Notes under the pieces: model-generated
Seen by the model: the letters and a program-made list of their open reading frames with translations, nothing else
Told to the model about the DNA's origin: nothing
The model's database searches: none
Part shown: positions 43,627 to 52,624 of the stretch, one piece after another
Numbering within the stretch: the first letter of the stretch is position 1
How the letters are laid out: each line of letters begins with the position of its first letter
Origin: Serratia odorifera
GTDB lineage: Bacteria; Pseudomonadota; Gammaproteobacteria; Enterobacterales; Enterobacteriaceae
Direction of reading: 5' to 3'
Length of the DNA stretch: 64,000 nt
NCBI RefSeq assembly: GCF_900635445.1
Contig: NZ_LR134117.1
Location: 2,666,001 to 2,730,000 of the forward strand
Translations under genes and position numbers: made by a program

Positions 43627-44121
43627 ATGAGAAAAATCATACTGTTTGCCGCGTTGGGGTTAAGCGGCTGCGTCTGCGTGTATGGCCCGACCAAAAGCGG
43701 CAACGTGCCGCAGTCTGATGAGAGTGCCTCTCCGGCGGTGGCGCCCGTTGACGCGACAACGCTGATTGGCAACCGGCGGCCGGACGAACTGTTCAGCAAG
43801 GCGGAAGCATGGTTTGCCAGTAAAGGGATCACGCCGGTGGTCAGCAATGAGCAGAGCGGCATCATTGCCACGATTGGCGACTCCCCGGCGCTGGCGCAGA
43901 GCTATCTTGATTGCTCTGCGTTAGGACAATCGCAGCCGCTGCAGCGACAATATCGGCTGGTGGTACAGGTGTACAGCGCTGGGGAGGGCAGCCGAGTCAG
44001 CGCGCAGGCCAGTGGAACGGCACGGTTAACCACTGCAGATGGTAACGACAAGGTTAAACCGGCCGAATGTCGCTCAAACGGCAATTTTGAAAAGGATATG
44101 CTGGAGACGCTGCGGAAATAA
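43627..44121 (+). CDS. DUF-type lipoprotein
   Basis: 164-residue lipoprotein with leader MRKIILFAALG and lipobox LSGC (Cys15). A Ser/Pro/Ala linker (about 20-45) precedes a globular domain with VSNEQSGIIATIGDSPALAQSYLDCSALG and a conserved-looking Cys pair (96 and 148), which could form a disulfide. It starts four bases after the second micro-lipoprotein. No function recognised. Confidence 0.8.
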   Translation: MRKIILFAALGLSGCVCVYGPTKSGNVPQSDESASPAVAPVDATTLIGNRRPDELFSKAEAWFASKGITPVVSNEQSGIIATIGDSPALAQSYLDCSALGQSQPLQRQYRLVVQVYSAGEGSRVSAQASGTARLTTADGNDKVKPAECRSNGNFEKDMLETLRK

Positions 44122-44237
44122 CCTGGATTCTGCAAGGTCTTTTTCGCATTGACGAGGGAATAGCTAACTGATATTACGTCTCATTAGCATTGTTGTCGGG
44201 GCTCCCCCCGAATGAATCGTACCGATCAGGAAATCTT

Positions 44238-45170
44238 ATGCCGTTGTTTTGTTGTCGTTTTAAGTGGGTGGTAACCAGCTTGCTGTTGGGGACGCTATTA
44301 CCGGCAATGGCCATGGCCAAGCCCGATCTGCAGCGCAAGATAGGCGTGACCGTGGCGGATACCGGCGCGCGTGATTACCGCTTTAGCGACCTGCGCCTGG
44401 ACTCGGCAGACGGCAAGCGCCACTATCGCATTCGTATCGCCAAGCCGAACCAGGCGCCGCCGGCGCAAGGGTATCCGGTGGTGTATTTTCTGGATGGCAA
44501 CGCGGTATTAATGGAGTTAAATACCAAGCTGCTATCCCGCCTGGCGGCCGGGGCGCATCCACCGCTGTTGGTGATGCTGGGTTATGACAATGACTTGCGG
44601 ATTGACGCGCCGAGCCGGGCGTACGATTACACGCCGCAACCCCCGCAGGAAGCGCAGCAAAAGCCTGTGCCGATGCCGCATTGGCCCAACGGCGGAGCCG
44701 ATGAGTTCCTGCAATTGATTGAACAGAAAATAAAACCGGCGGTAGCTGCGCAGGTGGCGGTCGATCCCCAGCGACAGACGCTGTGGGGCCATTCGTATGG
44801 CGGCGTTTTTGTGTTGCACACGCTGTTCAATCAACCGCAGGCGTTCCAGCGCTATATCGCCGTGGAGCCGTCGCTGTGGTGGGGAAACGGTTTTATCCTC
44901 AAAGAGGCGCAGGCCTTTATGCAACAGCGGCCGGCGCTACGGGCGCAATTGGCATTATGGGAGGGTACCCGGCGTCAGCAGCAAAGGGCGAGCGGAGATG
45001 CACCTCCCGGGGCAGGCAACGCCTCGCCGTCCGAGGGGACACAGCAACTGGCGCAGCGGCTGTCGACGCTCAACGGGCTACGGGTGAATTATCACGCATG
45101 GCCACAGCAGGGCCATGGCGGCATGCTGGCAGCGGCGGTCGCACCGGCGTTGCTGGAGGCGTCGGAGTGA
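44238..45170 (+). CDS. Periplasmic esterase, IroE/BesA-like alpha/beta hydrolase
   Basis: 310 residues from the ATG at 44238, preceded by AGGAAA. A signal sequence (about 1-28, ending AMAMA) sends it to the periplasm. Alpha/beta-hydrolase core with PVVYFLDGNAV, nucleophile elbow GHSYGG (Ser at about 186), EPSLWWG and the catalytic His in GHGGM. This architecture matches siderophore esterases of the IroE group, so hydrolysis of a siderophore or related ester is likely. No siderophore genes lie close. It is the last host gene before the ssrA island. Confidence 0.84.
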   Translation: MPLFCCRFKWVVTSLLLGTLLPAMAMAKPDLQRKIGVTVADTGARDYRFSDLRLDSADGKRHYRIRIAKPNQAPPAQGYPVVYFLDGNAVLMELNTKLLSRLAAGAHPPLLVMLGYDNDLRIDAPSRAYDYTPQPPQEAQQKPVPMPHWPNGGADEFLQLIEQKIKPAVAAQVAVDPQRQTLWGHSYGGVFVLHTLFNQPQAFQRYIAVEPSLWWGNGFILKEAQAFMQQRPALRAQLALWEGTRRQQQRASGDAPPGAGNASPSEGTQQLAQRLSTLNGLRVNYHAWPQQGHGGMLAAAVAPALLEASE

Positions 45171-45191
45171 GTAATGCCAGGTGTTAGGCAC

Positions 45192-45227
45192 AAAAAAGCC
45201 TGCAAACCATAGGAATGCGGGCTTTTT
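45192..45227. terminator. Bidirectional terminator before the island
   Basis: AAAAAAGCCTGCA and TGCGGGCTTTTT arms. Its sequence and following 30 bases resemble the terminator that lies beside ssrA at 59509-59545. Confidence 0.8.
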
Positions 45228-45249
45228 CGTTATTGCCACCGGGTCTGTC

Positions 45250-45264
45250 TGGACTGGGGGGATT
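45250..45264. other. Remnant attachment site (copy of the ssrA 3' end)
   Basis: TGGACTGGGGGGATT equals the ssrA 3' end TGGAGCTGGGGGGATT at 59591-59606 except for one missing base. It lies where host genes stop and truncated genes begin, and the SMP-30 remnant is cut about 20 bases inside it. Interpreted as the outer att site of the island integrated at ssrA. Confidence 0.65.
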
Positions 45265-45284
45265 GGGTGGGGGAGTCTGAATAC

Positions 45285-45566
45285 GTCGCAGTAATACATC
45301 GTGCCGCCATCCGGCCTGAACCAGACGCTGTTCGGGATAGCGACTTCGGGCTGAGGAGGCGTCTCAATCGTTAGCGTAGCCATGTTAATAAGTCTGTGAA
45401 ATTTACCGACGACTTTCAGCGGATAACCTTCATCCATGGTGCTAAAGACAAAATTTCCCGAGCGATCGCAACGCCCATCGTCTATTCGTGTTCCGCCAGT
45501 CCCTGCTGATGCCGTCACAGCGGTAAAAATCTGGGGATTCAGATCATAGAGGCCAGTCTTGCACTC
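45285..45566 (-). pseudogene. SMP-30/gluconolactonase fragment
   Basis: About 94 codons with the clear family pattern GLYDLNPQIF, GTRIDDGRCDRSGNFVFSTMDEG and IPNSVWFRPDGGTMYYCD. The N-terminal part (about 80 residues) and the C-terminal half are missing. The break at the C-side coincides with the att remnant. Such enzymes hydrolyse sugar or other lactones; this copy is dead. Confidence 0.8.
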
Positions 45567-45568
45567 TG

Positions 45569-46042
45569 TCAGTGCAGAAAACGCTCAGACAGCCGATCGC
45601 CGAACAACATGATGACAAGACCGGTCAGCATGACCAGCATTCCCCCCAGCTTGAGCAACGAAACCGGTCGTCGTATGGCGCCCAGCAGACCAAAATGGTC
45701 GATCATCTGCGACGAGATCAACTGTCCGACAATTGCCAGCCCGAGTAGGGCTGAAAAACCGATTTTCGGCGCGAGCACGACATAACTGAACAATGCGCAG
45801 GCACCGATCAGACCGCCAGTCAGACTCCACAAAGGCTGAGACGGAATGGCCGTCAGCGAGGTGAATGATCCCCCGCGCAGCAGCGAATAAACCCCAAGGC
45901 TGAATGCCCCGGCCGCGAAGGAGAACAGTGCGGCGGTGACTGAATCGCCTCCGAGTCCTTGAGCCAGTTGGCTGTTCAACGTCGTCTGCAGGGTAATCCC
46001 GAGACCTGCGGCAAAAGCGATTACGTAATAGGTCATGCCCAT
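45569..46042 (-). CDS. DMT-superfamily small transporter (YdcZ/DUF606 family)
   Basis: 157-residue membrane protein with five hydrophobic segments, matching the DUF606/YdcZ group (YYVIAFAAGLGITLQTTLNSQLAQ, AGAFSLGVYSLLRG, APKIGFSALLGLAIVGQLISSQMIDHFGLLG). Substrate unknown. It follows the broken amidohydrolase gene by 14 bases on the same strand, so the two and the lactonase remnant were once an operon. Confidence 0.85.
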   Translation of the reverse strand: MGMTYYVIAFAAGLGITLQTTLNSQLAQGLGGDSVTAALFSFAAGAFSLGVYSLLRGGSFTSLTAIPSQPLWSLTGGLIGACALFSYVVLAPKIGFSALLGLAIVGQLISSQMIDHFGLLGAIRRPVSLLKLGGMLVMLTGLVIMLFGDRLSERFLH

Positions 46043-46056
46043 GCGTGTTGTCCCTG

Positions 46057-47454
46057 TCAGTGCGCCGGCTTCAGCGGCAGGAAGGTTTCCGCAAAAATGT
46101 CAGGCGCATGCCCGGCGGCGGCAAACAGATGTTCACGCGATTCATCAATCGCGGCGCGAAGACGCGCGCTGTCCACGCCCTGGACTTTTCCGTTCTGCTT
46201 GACGATGCGCCCGCCAATCATGACGGTATCAATGTTACTGCGTTCTGTAGCATGTACCACCGTGCCAAAGGCATTGCCGGACGGATAGAGGTTGATGTCG
46301 CCGGCGTTAATCAGGATCAGGTCAGCCTGTTTGCCCGGCGTCAGGCTGCCAATCTTGTCCTGCAGTCCTGCGCAGGCAGCGCCATCGACGGTCGCCGCTT
46401 TAAGAAGTTGCGCTGCCGGGAGTGTTGTCAGCGAATGCTCTGAATCACAGCAGTGCTGCTTATGCATGCCCATCACCCGCTGTAGGTAAAATGCCACGCG
46501 CATTTCCATAAACATGTCGGTACTGTAGGACGTTTCATTGTCAACGCTCAGACCGGGGTTGATGCCATGACGTTGCGCAGCTTCAATGGCAAACATACCG
46601 TCTTCGATGCCATAGTGCGCATCGGAGCGCGGGCAGACGTTCACTCGCACACCCGCTTCCCGCAGGATCTTCCATCCCTCGTCAGGCAGCGCTGTGCAGT
46701 GATTGAAAATATTGTCTGTGCCAAGAAGGCCCTGTTGATGCAGCGATTCAAGCTCTGACGCCATCTCAGCGCCAAAGAATTCAGTGACGATTGGCAGTCC
46801 CAGCCTGCGAGCTTCGGCCCACAACTCTGGCTCCAACTGAGCCATGCCACCAAGAGAAACAAGGCTTTCAGAATTGTTCGTGAAATACTTTTCCTGTAGA
46901 CGCTGCCAGTTACCCGGCCAGTGCGCTCTGTCCCAGTCACCTGATACCGGCGCTCCGGAGGCATGGATGGCACGAATGCCCGAGTCAAGCAAGGCCTCTA
47001 CGGCGGCGTCCGAATGCGCAGCGGTACGACTGTTATGGGAATTATCAATGATTGTAGTTATGCCCGCGTCAATAGCTCCCAGGGCAGTCAGCAGGTTACC
47101 GATATAAATATCGCCGGGGCGATATTATTTGGCGAAAGAGAAATGCGTGGCGTTGCTGTAGTCGTCTAGACAGGTGGCATTAGGGTTGATGCGGCGCAAC
47201 TGTCCTTCCCATGCGTGACGGTGAGAATCCACCATCCCCGGCATGGCAATCATGTTCGTGGCATCTATCTCGTGGGCACTTTGCGCGTCCAGGTTCTGAC
47301 CCACGGCGGTAATGGTTGATCCGGTGATAAGAATATCACCGCGCTCAATATTACCCACATTATCATCCATGCTCAGTATGGTTGCGCCACGGATCAACGT
47401 TACCGGTGGGTTTTCAGTCTGATTATTAACAATATTTCTAATGTAATCGGTCAT
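46057..47454 (-). pseudogene. Metal-dependent amidohydrolase with in-frame stop
   Basis: Cytosine-deaminase/ATZ-TRZ-like amidohydrolase of about 465 codons. The N-terminal part has VTLIRGATILSMDD and the metal motif DSHRHAWEGQ (HxH); the C-terminal part has VCPRSDAHYGIEDG, LSVDNETSYSTDM and the end segment GSLTPGKQADLILIN. A TAA at 47125-47127 interrupts it in the same frame, after HFSFAK and before YRPGDIYIGNLLTALG. No other lesion is seen, so the gene looks recently killed by one base change. Substrate unknown. Confidence 0.85.
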
Positions 47455-47599
47455 TTAAAGTGTCTCTTTTCTCATCAACAGGGAAAAGATACGTCACTCT
47501 ATTAATATGAAAAAGATGCTTAACGCGTTTTCATTATTCATAATTTACGAATAATGATGTTAACTATGGGCAGATTTATTGGCACTGGGGAGAAGGAAT

Positions 47600-48666
47600 G
47601 TGGATCGTATTCAGGCTATGCAGATCTTTACGCGGGTGGCCGAAGCCGGAAGCTTCGTGCGCGCGGCGGAAACGCTGTCACTGCCTCCGTCGACGGTAAC
47701 CAGCACCTTAAAAGGCTTGGAGAAATACCTGCAGGTGCGTCTGCTTAACAGGACAACGCGGCGGGTGAGCCTCACCCCTGAAGGGTTACAGTATCTCGCG
47801 CAGTGTCGGGAAATACTCTTCTTGATCGACCATGCGGAAGCCAGTCTGACGGATTCGGTAAAGCGGCCGCAGGGGCGCTTGCGGGTAGATATGCCCGGTG
47901 GAATCGCCCATTTCATTGTCATGCCAAACCTGAAAGACTTTTTCCGACGTTATCCGGATATCTACCTGATGGTCGGGGTAAACGATCGGCAGGTCGATCT
48001 GATTCAGGAGGGCGTGGACTGTGTGATCAGGGTTGGAGAGCTCAATAACTCAACGCTGGTCGCCCGCCCGCTAGGCCGGTTTCGCTGGTCACCTGTGCAT
48101 CGCCGGACTATCTCAGGGAATACGGCATTCCGCAATCGCCTGAAGAATTGTCCCGGCATCGGGCGATCCACTATTTTTCCGGTCAAGCCAAACGTGCGAA
48201 CGAAATGCGCTTTGCCCGCGGCGCTGAAACACGATCCATACCTATGAATGGGGGGACCGCCGTTAATGAAACGGGCCTCTACATCAAAATGTGTCTTGAT
48301 GGTTTCGGACTGGTGCAGCTTGCCGAGAGCGTGGTCTCAGAGTATCTGCAGGCGGGGAAGTTAATCGAGGTTCTGGCTGACTGGCAGCCACCGTCAATAC
48401 CGGTGAATTTGCTTTATCCGCATCAGCGTTTTCTTTCTCCCGCCGTGCGCGTCTTTGCTGACTGGGTAGCCGGGCTGATCCACAACGCCAGCCCGGCCAG
48501 TAAATACGAAGAGCATCCCCTCTGCGCTCAGAAGGGGATAAATGTAAGCGTGTTTGAACAAACACAGGGAAGAAAGCGGGGCCACACAGTCGCCATCCTC
48601 CAGCCTGGAAAACATCAGGAGGACGACCTGTCTCCTGAAGACAGAGGCCAAGATTCAACTCCATGA
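47600..48666 (+). pseudogene. LysR-family regulator, frameshifted
   Basis: The start is GTG at 47600 (VDRIQAMQIFTRVAEAGSF) behind AGAAGGA. The DNA-binding domain is intact (LSLPPSTVTSTLKGLEKYL). At 48083 one G seems lost: TGGTCA should read TGGGTC, after which the family pattern VTCASPDYLREYGIP continues in the next frame to FADWVAGLIHNA. About 45 codons of unrelated sequence follow before the stop at 48666, so the natural end is also gone. It diverges from the amidohydrolase gene and was probably its regulator. Confidence 0.83.
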
Positions 48667-48880
48667 GGATGCGGGTTCCAGATGTGCGTTTCGTCCTGCA
48701 GCCATGCCGGTACCGGCGCCGGCCACCGCGACCGCCGCAGTCACCAGCAGCGGCACAGCTCAGCCGCCGGACCAATCATGCACTTTACCCAGCAGCAGGG
48801 GGCCCATGGCGGCCATCAGATAACCGACACATTGTGCCATGCCTGACAGGGCCGCCGCGTCGCCGGCGTTCTGGGCAGGG
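48667..48880 (-). pseudogene. Fragment of CynX/NimT-type MFS transporter C-terminus
   Basis: On the minus strand about 65 codons read AQNAGDAAALSGMAQCVGYLMAAMGPLLLGK and on to GRNAH, the C-terminal two helices of CynX-like transporters. A TGA replaces the usual Trp after HDWSGG. The rest of the gene is absent. Confidence 0.75.
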
Positions 48881-48882
48881 AC

Positions 48883-49182
48883 TTAATACAACCATCGCCC
48901 GGCCTTGGCGGAGTTAATAAGCATCTCCAGAGTGAAATCGGGAACCTGAGTCAGCTTTTCACTATCGGGATAGTAGGTATCTATGCTGAAACCCTTGCTG
49001 TTTACATTGAATTGATTAAAGAAGTCTCTCATTAGCTCCTCTGCTTCTTCACGCTCGAAATGTAAATCGGTGTCTATATCCGTTTTGACAGTCCATTTCT
49101 TCTTGAAGAATGGAATGATCGAACAACCATCATGTTTTTTGACCAAAGAAAATACAGCCTGTTGCACTTTGTCTATGGTCAT
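48883..49182 (-). CDS. DUF1493 family protein
   Basis: 99 residues from the ATG at 49182 (MTIDKVQQAVFSLVKKHDG). The pattern DLHFEREEAEELMRDFFNQFNVNSKGFSIDTYYP is that of DUF1493, small acyl-carrier-like helical proteins. Such genes often lie just after PAAR or polymorphic-toxin genes in enterobacteria; here the remnant of such a gene is directly upstream, so an immunity or partner role is possible but unproven. AT content is higher than in the host genes. Confidence 0.8.
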   Translation of the reverse strand: MTIDKVQQAVFSLVKKHDGCSIIPFFKKKWTVKTDIDTDLHFEREEAEELMRDFFNQFNVNSKGFSIDTYYPDSEKLTQVPDFTLEMLINSAKAGRWLY

Positions 49183-49513
49183 AAACCTGTCCTCTGCACG
49201 AGCAATTTTGTTGTAGGTTGTCATGGTCCGGATTGTGATGATAGAAACATCGTTGGCCAGTATCGCCCACCCCGATGACAGGGATTGTCCTTCCGGCAAA
49301 AGTGCCAATATTCGCGACCATCCTGATCTTGAACGTTTTAAGGTTTAGTGGGCTACCGATAACACTGGGCATTTTTATGCCGAACGGGAATTGGCTATTC
49401 TTGAACACATTTCTCGCCATTTTGCTGGCTCTGGATGTTCCCGAGATCGCTCCACTAGGTTTGGTTCGTGTTAACAAGTCTCGGCGGCCCCAAGAGGATA
49501 GCCGTTGCGGCAA
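49183..49513 (-). pseudogene. C-terminal remnant of a PAAR/polymorphic-toxin-like protein
   Basis: One frame reads NSQFPFGIKMP, NLKTFKIRMVANIGTFAGRTIPVIG; after one surplus G near 49278 the next frame continues WAILANDVSIITIRTMTTYNKIARAEDR. Together they give a GRxxPxxGWxxLAxDV...YNxxxxxEDR ending, which I know from the tails of PAAR-type effector proteins. The N-terminal part is absent. It runs into the DUF1493 gene. Assignment is from pattern memory only. Confidence 0.45.
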
Positions 49514-49523
49514 AAGTATCTTG

Positions 49524-49640
49524 TTAACCTAATTGCTCAAGCGTTTTCTGCACAAAGATGGTGAGCAATAGTTCATAGGCCATGAGGTTTATTAGGCCGT
49601 TGTAGAAGTAAGTTCCACCTAGCTCTTCAACTGTATCCAT
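49524..49640 (-). CDS. 38-residue ORF, unknown
   Basis: ATG at 49640 with AAGGAA at good spacing. The peptide (MDTVEELGGTYFYNGLIN...) has one amphipathic, hydrophobic helix (about 17-32) and ends LEQLG. It may be a small protein or the intact start of a truncated gene. No family recognised. Confidence 0.35.
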   Translation of the reverse strand: MDTVEELGGTYFYNGLINLMAYELLLTIFVQKTLEQLG

Positions 49641-49833
49641 AGGAATTCCTTTTCATTAGCATAGTTGTACGATAACCAAGCATATTAAGGGATTCAATCA
49701 GCAAGGTGATTGCTTTACCTTTGCCCACAAAAAAAATTTATAGGAAAACTGTTCACCCTATACACTAACGAATATTTATTATTTATTTCAATGTGTTAGT
49801 TGACGATCGCTTACCTTCACACTGTGCAGTTGA

Positions 49834-49858
49834 CCTGCTTCAATGCGAACCATTGCTT
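49834..49858 (-). pseudogene. Integrase gene scrap
   Basis: 25 bases equal the integrase gene at 59038-59062 except for one base, on the same strand, encoding KQWFALKQ. It abuts the left end of the outer insertion sequence. Suggests a second P4-type integrase gene once lay here. Confidence 0.55.
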
Positions 49859-49923
49859 GATCTTACCCAGCAATAGTGGACACGCGACTAAGTGAGTAAA
49901 CTCTCAAGCAAGAGGTGACTCAC

Positions 49924-50223
49924 ATGACAAAACCAGCATCAACCACTAAAAAGCCACGCAAGCAACATACACCTGAATTCCGCGACGAAGCCCTGAAACT
50001 GGCTGAACGTATTGGTGTGGCCGCAGCCGCCCGCGAACTCAGCCTTTATGAGTCGCAAATTTACACCTGGCGTAGCAAGCGGCAGCAACAGGCAACGTCC
50101 TCTGAACGTGAGGGCGAACTCGCCGCTGAGAATGCCCGCCTCAAACGCCAACTGGCTGAACGGGACGAGGAACTGGCCATTCTCCAAAAGGCCGCGACAT
50201 ACTTCGCCAAGCGCCTGAAATGA
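49924..50223 (+). CDS. IS3-family transposase OrfA (outer element)
   Basis: 99 residues from the ATG at 49924, behind AAGAGGTGA. Helix-turn-helix (EFRDEALKLAERIGVAAAARELSLYESQIYTWRSK) followed by a leucine-zipper-like coiled coil (about 60-95). The end overlaps orfB by 4 bases. Frame is intact. Confidence 0.9.
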   Translation: MTKPASTTKKPRKQHTPEFRDEALKLAERIGVAAAARELSLYESQIYTWRSKRQQQATSSEREGELAAENARLKRQLAERDEELAILQKAATYFAKRLK

Positions 50224-50688
50224 AGTATGTCTTTATCGAAAAGCATCAGGCTGAGTTCAGTATCAAAGCCATGTGCCGGGTACTGCACGTCGCCCGCAGT
50301 GGCTGGTATGCCTGGCGTCAGCGTCGTCACCAGATAAACCGGCGTCAACAGTTCCGACTTGTCTGCGATGATGCGGTTCGACAGACCTTTGCCAAGGCAA
50401 AACAGCGTTATGGAGCGCCTCGTCTTGCTGATGAACTGCCGGAGTACAACATCAAGACTATCGCCGCCAGTCTGCGTCGTCAGGGCTGCGGGCGAAAGCC
50501 TCGCGCCGGTTCAGCCCGGTCAGTTACCGTGAGCATGGTCTGCCAATATCCGAGAATCTGTTGAAGCAGGACTTTTACGCCAGCGGCCCGAATCAAAAGT
50601 GGGTGGGTGACATCACGTATCTGCGCACCGGTGAAGGCTGGCTGTATCTAGCGGTGGTGATTGACCTGTGGTCGCGGTCAGTCATTGG
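50220..50688 (+). pseudogene. IS3-family OrfB, 5' part (outer element)
   Basis: Begins MKYVFIEKHQAEFSIKAMCRVL. A one-base loss near 50485 moves the frame; in the next frame the pattern SPVSYREHGLPISENLLKQDFYA and the DDE-core WVGDITYLRTGEGWLYLAVVIDLWSRSVIG follows. It is then cut at CATTGG by the IS21 element. The rest lies at 54266-54650. Confidence 0.88.
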
Positions 50689-50773
50689 TGTCGCTACCGA
50701 TGTAAAACTGGCCCACCTGCCGATGTAAATCTGACCCACCTAGGGTAAAAATGGCAGTTTTAAGGCACTGCCA

Positions 50774-51805
50774 ATGATGACATTGGAGACCAGAGTGGAG
50801 ATTAGTGTTTTACACACCGTCAGGGCATGTCGATACGCGCCATCGCGCGCCAGCTTTCATGGCTCTCGTGAGACCGTTCGCAGATATATCCGTAGCCCGC
50901 TGCCCGTAGCGGATATGCGCTACAAGCCTCGCGCACCCAGACCCTGCAAGCTTGACCCGTTCAAGACCTATATCCTTGAGCGCGTGGCCGCTGCCAGGCC
51001 CCAGTGGATACCCGCCAGTGTGCTGCTGCGTGAGATCCGTCAGCGTGGTTACGAGGGCGGTTACAGCATGCTGACCGCTTTCCTGCACCCCATGAAGCAG
51101 CCCGTTACTGAAGAGTCACGCGCTTCGAGACCGAGCCTGGCTTTCAGATGCAGGTTGATTTCACCATCATCAGGCTCGGTCATAACCCACTGCTGGCCTT
51201 TCCGTCGCCACGCTGGGCTGGAGCCGCGCAACTTTCGTCAAGTTCTACAGCAACCAGGACTCCGCTGCCTGGTGACGGCATTGAGTCTGCACTCAGGTCT
51301 TCGGCGGGACGCCGCATCAGCTGCTGTTCGACAAACGCCAAGGCCATCATCATTGAGCGCGATGTCTACGGCCCCGCAAGCATCGCTGAACCCACAGTTT
51401 GATGCACGTTGCCGAGAAGTATGCCTTTACCCCCAAGGTCTGCCGCCCCTATCGCGCCAAGACCAAGGGCAAGGTTGAGCGGTTTAACCATTACCTCAAG
51501 AACAGCTTTATCGTGCCCCTTACCGTGACCTTCCGCAAGCCGGCTGGTACTGGGATGTTCCCGCTGCCAACGCTCGCATTGGCGAGTGGCTGGTCACCGT
51601 TGCGAACACGCGAGTTCATGGCACCACAGGCGTACCGCCTGAGCAGCGCATGCCGCGCGAACGCGCAGCATTATTGCCGTTACCGAAGGTGACGTTGGCA
51701 TTGCCTGCCCCCCGTCCCAACACTCAAGCAGCGTCCGCTGCCGACCGAGAGCCTGCCAACATCCTCTTTGCAACGTATCAGGCCTTGCTGGAGGTGCCAG
51801 CATGA
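50774..51805 (+). pseudogene. istA: IS21 transposase IstA, multiply frameshifted
   Basis: Segments of IstA appear in order but in changing frames: METRVEIS start, SRETVRRYIRSPLPVADM, the PQWIPASVLLREIRQRGYEGGYS block, FETEPGFQMQVDF-like DDE start, YAFTPKVCRPYRAKTKGKVERFNHYLKNSF and LLEVPA at the end. At least five indels are needed to join them. The stop overlaps the istB ATG (ATGA), the normal IS21 layout. Confidence 0.88.
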
Positions 51806-52590
51806 ACCTTCAGCATGATCGTATTACAGCGCTTTGCGAACAACTCAAGCTCGACCGCCTGCCGGCAGAGTGGCCCGGTGTGGCACAGGCGACCATCGAC
51901 AACAGCGGCACACATGCCGACTTCCTGGAAGCCGTTTTGCAGCTCCAGCATGATGGCCTGAACGAACGGCGTCGGCAGACCATTTTGCGGTTATCAGGCC
52001 TGCCGGTGATAAAACACTGGAGCAGTTCGATTACGCCTATGCCAGCGGCGTTCCACGAAGCCAGATCCAGGAGTTAGCGGGTCTTGCATTTATAGAGCGT
52101 CAGGAGAACGTTGTCCTGCTCGGGCCTTCTGGCGTCGGCAAGACGCACCTGGCGACCGCGATTGGCTATAAAGCCGCGATGGCGGGTTTAAGCATTCGGT
52201 TCATCACCGCCGCCGATATGATGCTGCAACTGATGGCGTCACACCGTCAGGGTGATCTGAAGGGCTACCTGAACCGCGTCGTAGGTAAGCCTAAGTGTTG
52301 ATCATCGACGAAGTGGGCTATCTGCCGTTCGGCAAAAATGGAGGCGAACCTGTTCTTCCAGGTTGTCGCTAAAACGGTATGAGTCAGGCAGCGTGATCCT
52401 GACCAGCAACCTGCCGTTTACGCAGTGGTCAGGAACGTTTGGTGATGACGAGACGCTGACGGCGGCAATGCTGGATCGGCTGCTTCACCATGCGCATATC
52501 GCGCAAATCAGCGGTCAAAGCTATCGACTGAAAGATAAGCTGAAAAGCGGCCAACTCCAGAAGAAAACGAAAGCAACAGCGCTCGAGTAA
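51802..52590 (+). pseudogene. istB: IS21 helper ATPase IstB, frameshifted
   Basis: Starts MNLQHDRITALCEQLKLDRL. After about 70 codons the frame is lost; the next holds Walker A LLGPSGVGKTHLATAIGYKA and FITAADMMLQLMASHRQGDL, and a third the end SVILTSNLPFTQWSGTFGDDETLTAAMLDRLLHHAH. At least three indels. Non-functional. Confidence 0.88.
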
Positions 52591-52624
52591 TTCAAAGGGG
52601 GTGGTCAGTTTTACTTTGGCAGGG

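Noticed and set aside
44130..44237. Fur box before the IroE-like esterase
   Set aside because: The AT-rich words (TGATATTACGTCTCATTAGC) match the Fur consensus too poorly to claim iron control.
45078..45284. C-terminal extension of the SMP-30 frame to 45078
   Set aside because: After the att remnant the frame runs through the terminator and the antisense of the esterase gene; only the part to about 45285 shows family pattern.
49275..49532. 85-codon plus-strand membrane-like ORF
   Set aside because: The opposite strand carries the toxin-tail pattern in joined frames; the plus frame has hydrophobic runs but no family match or good start.
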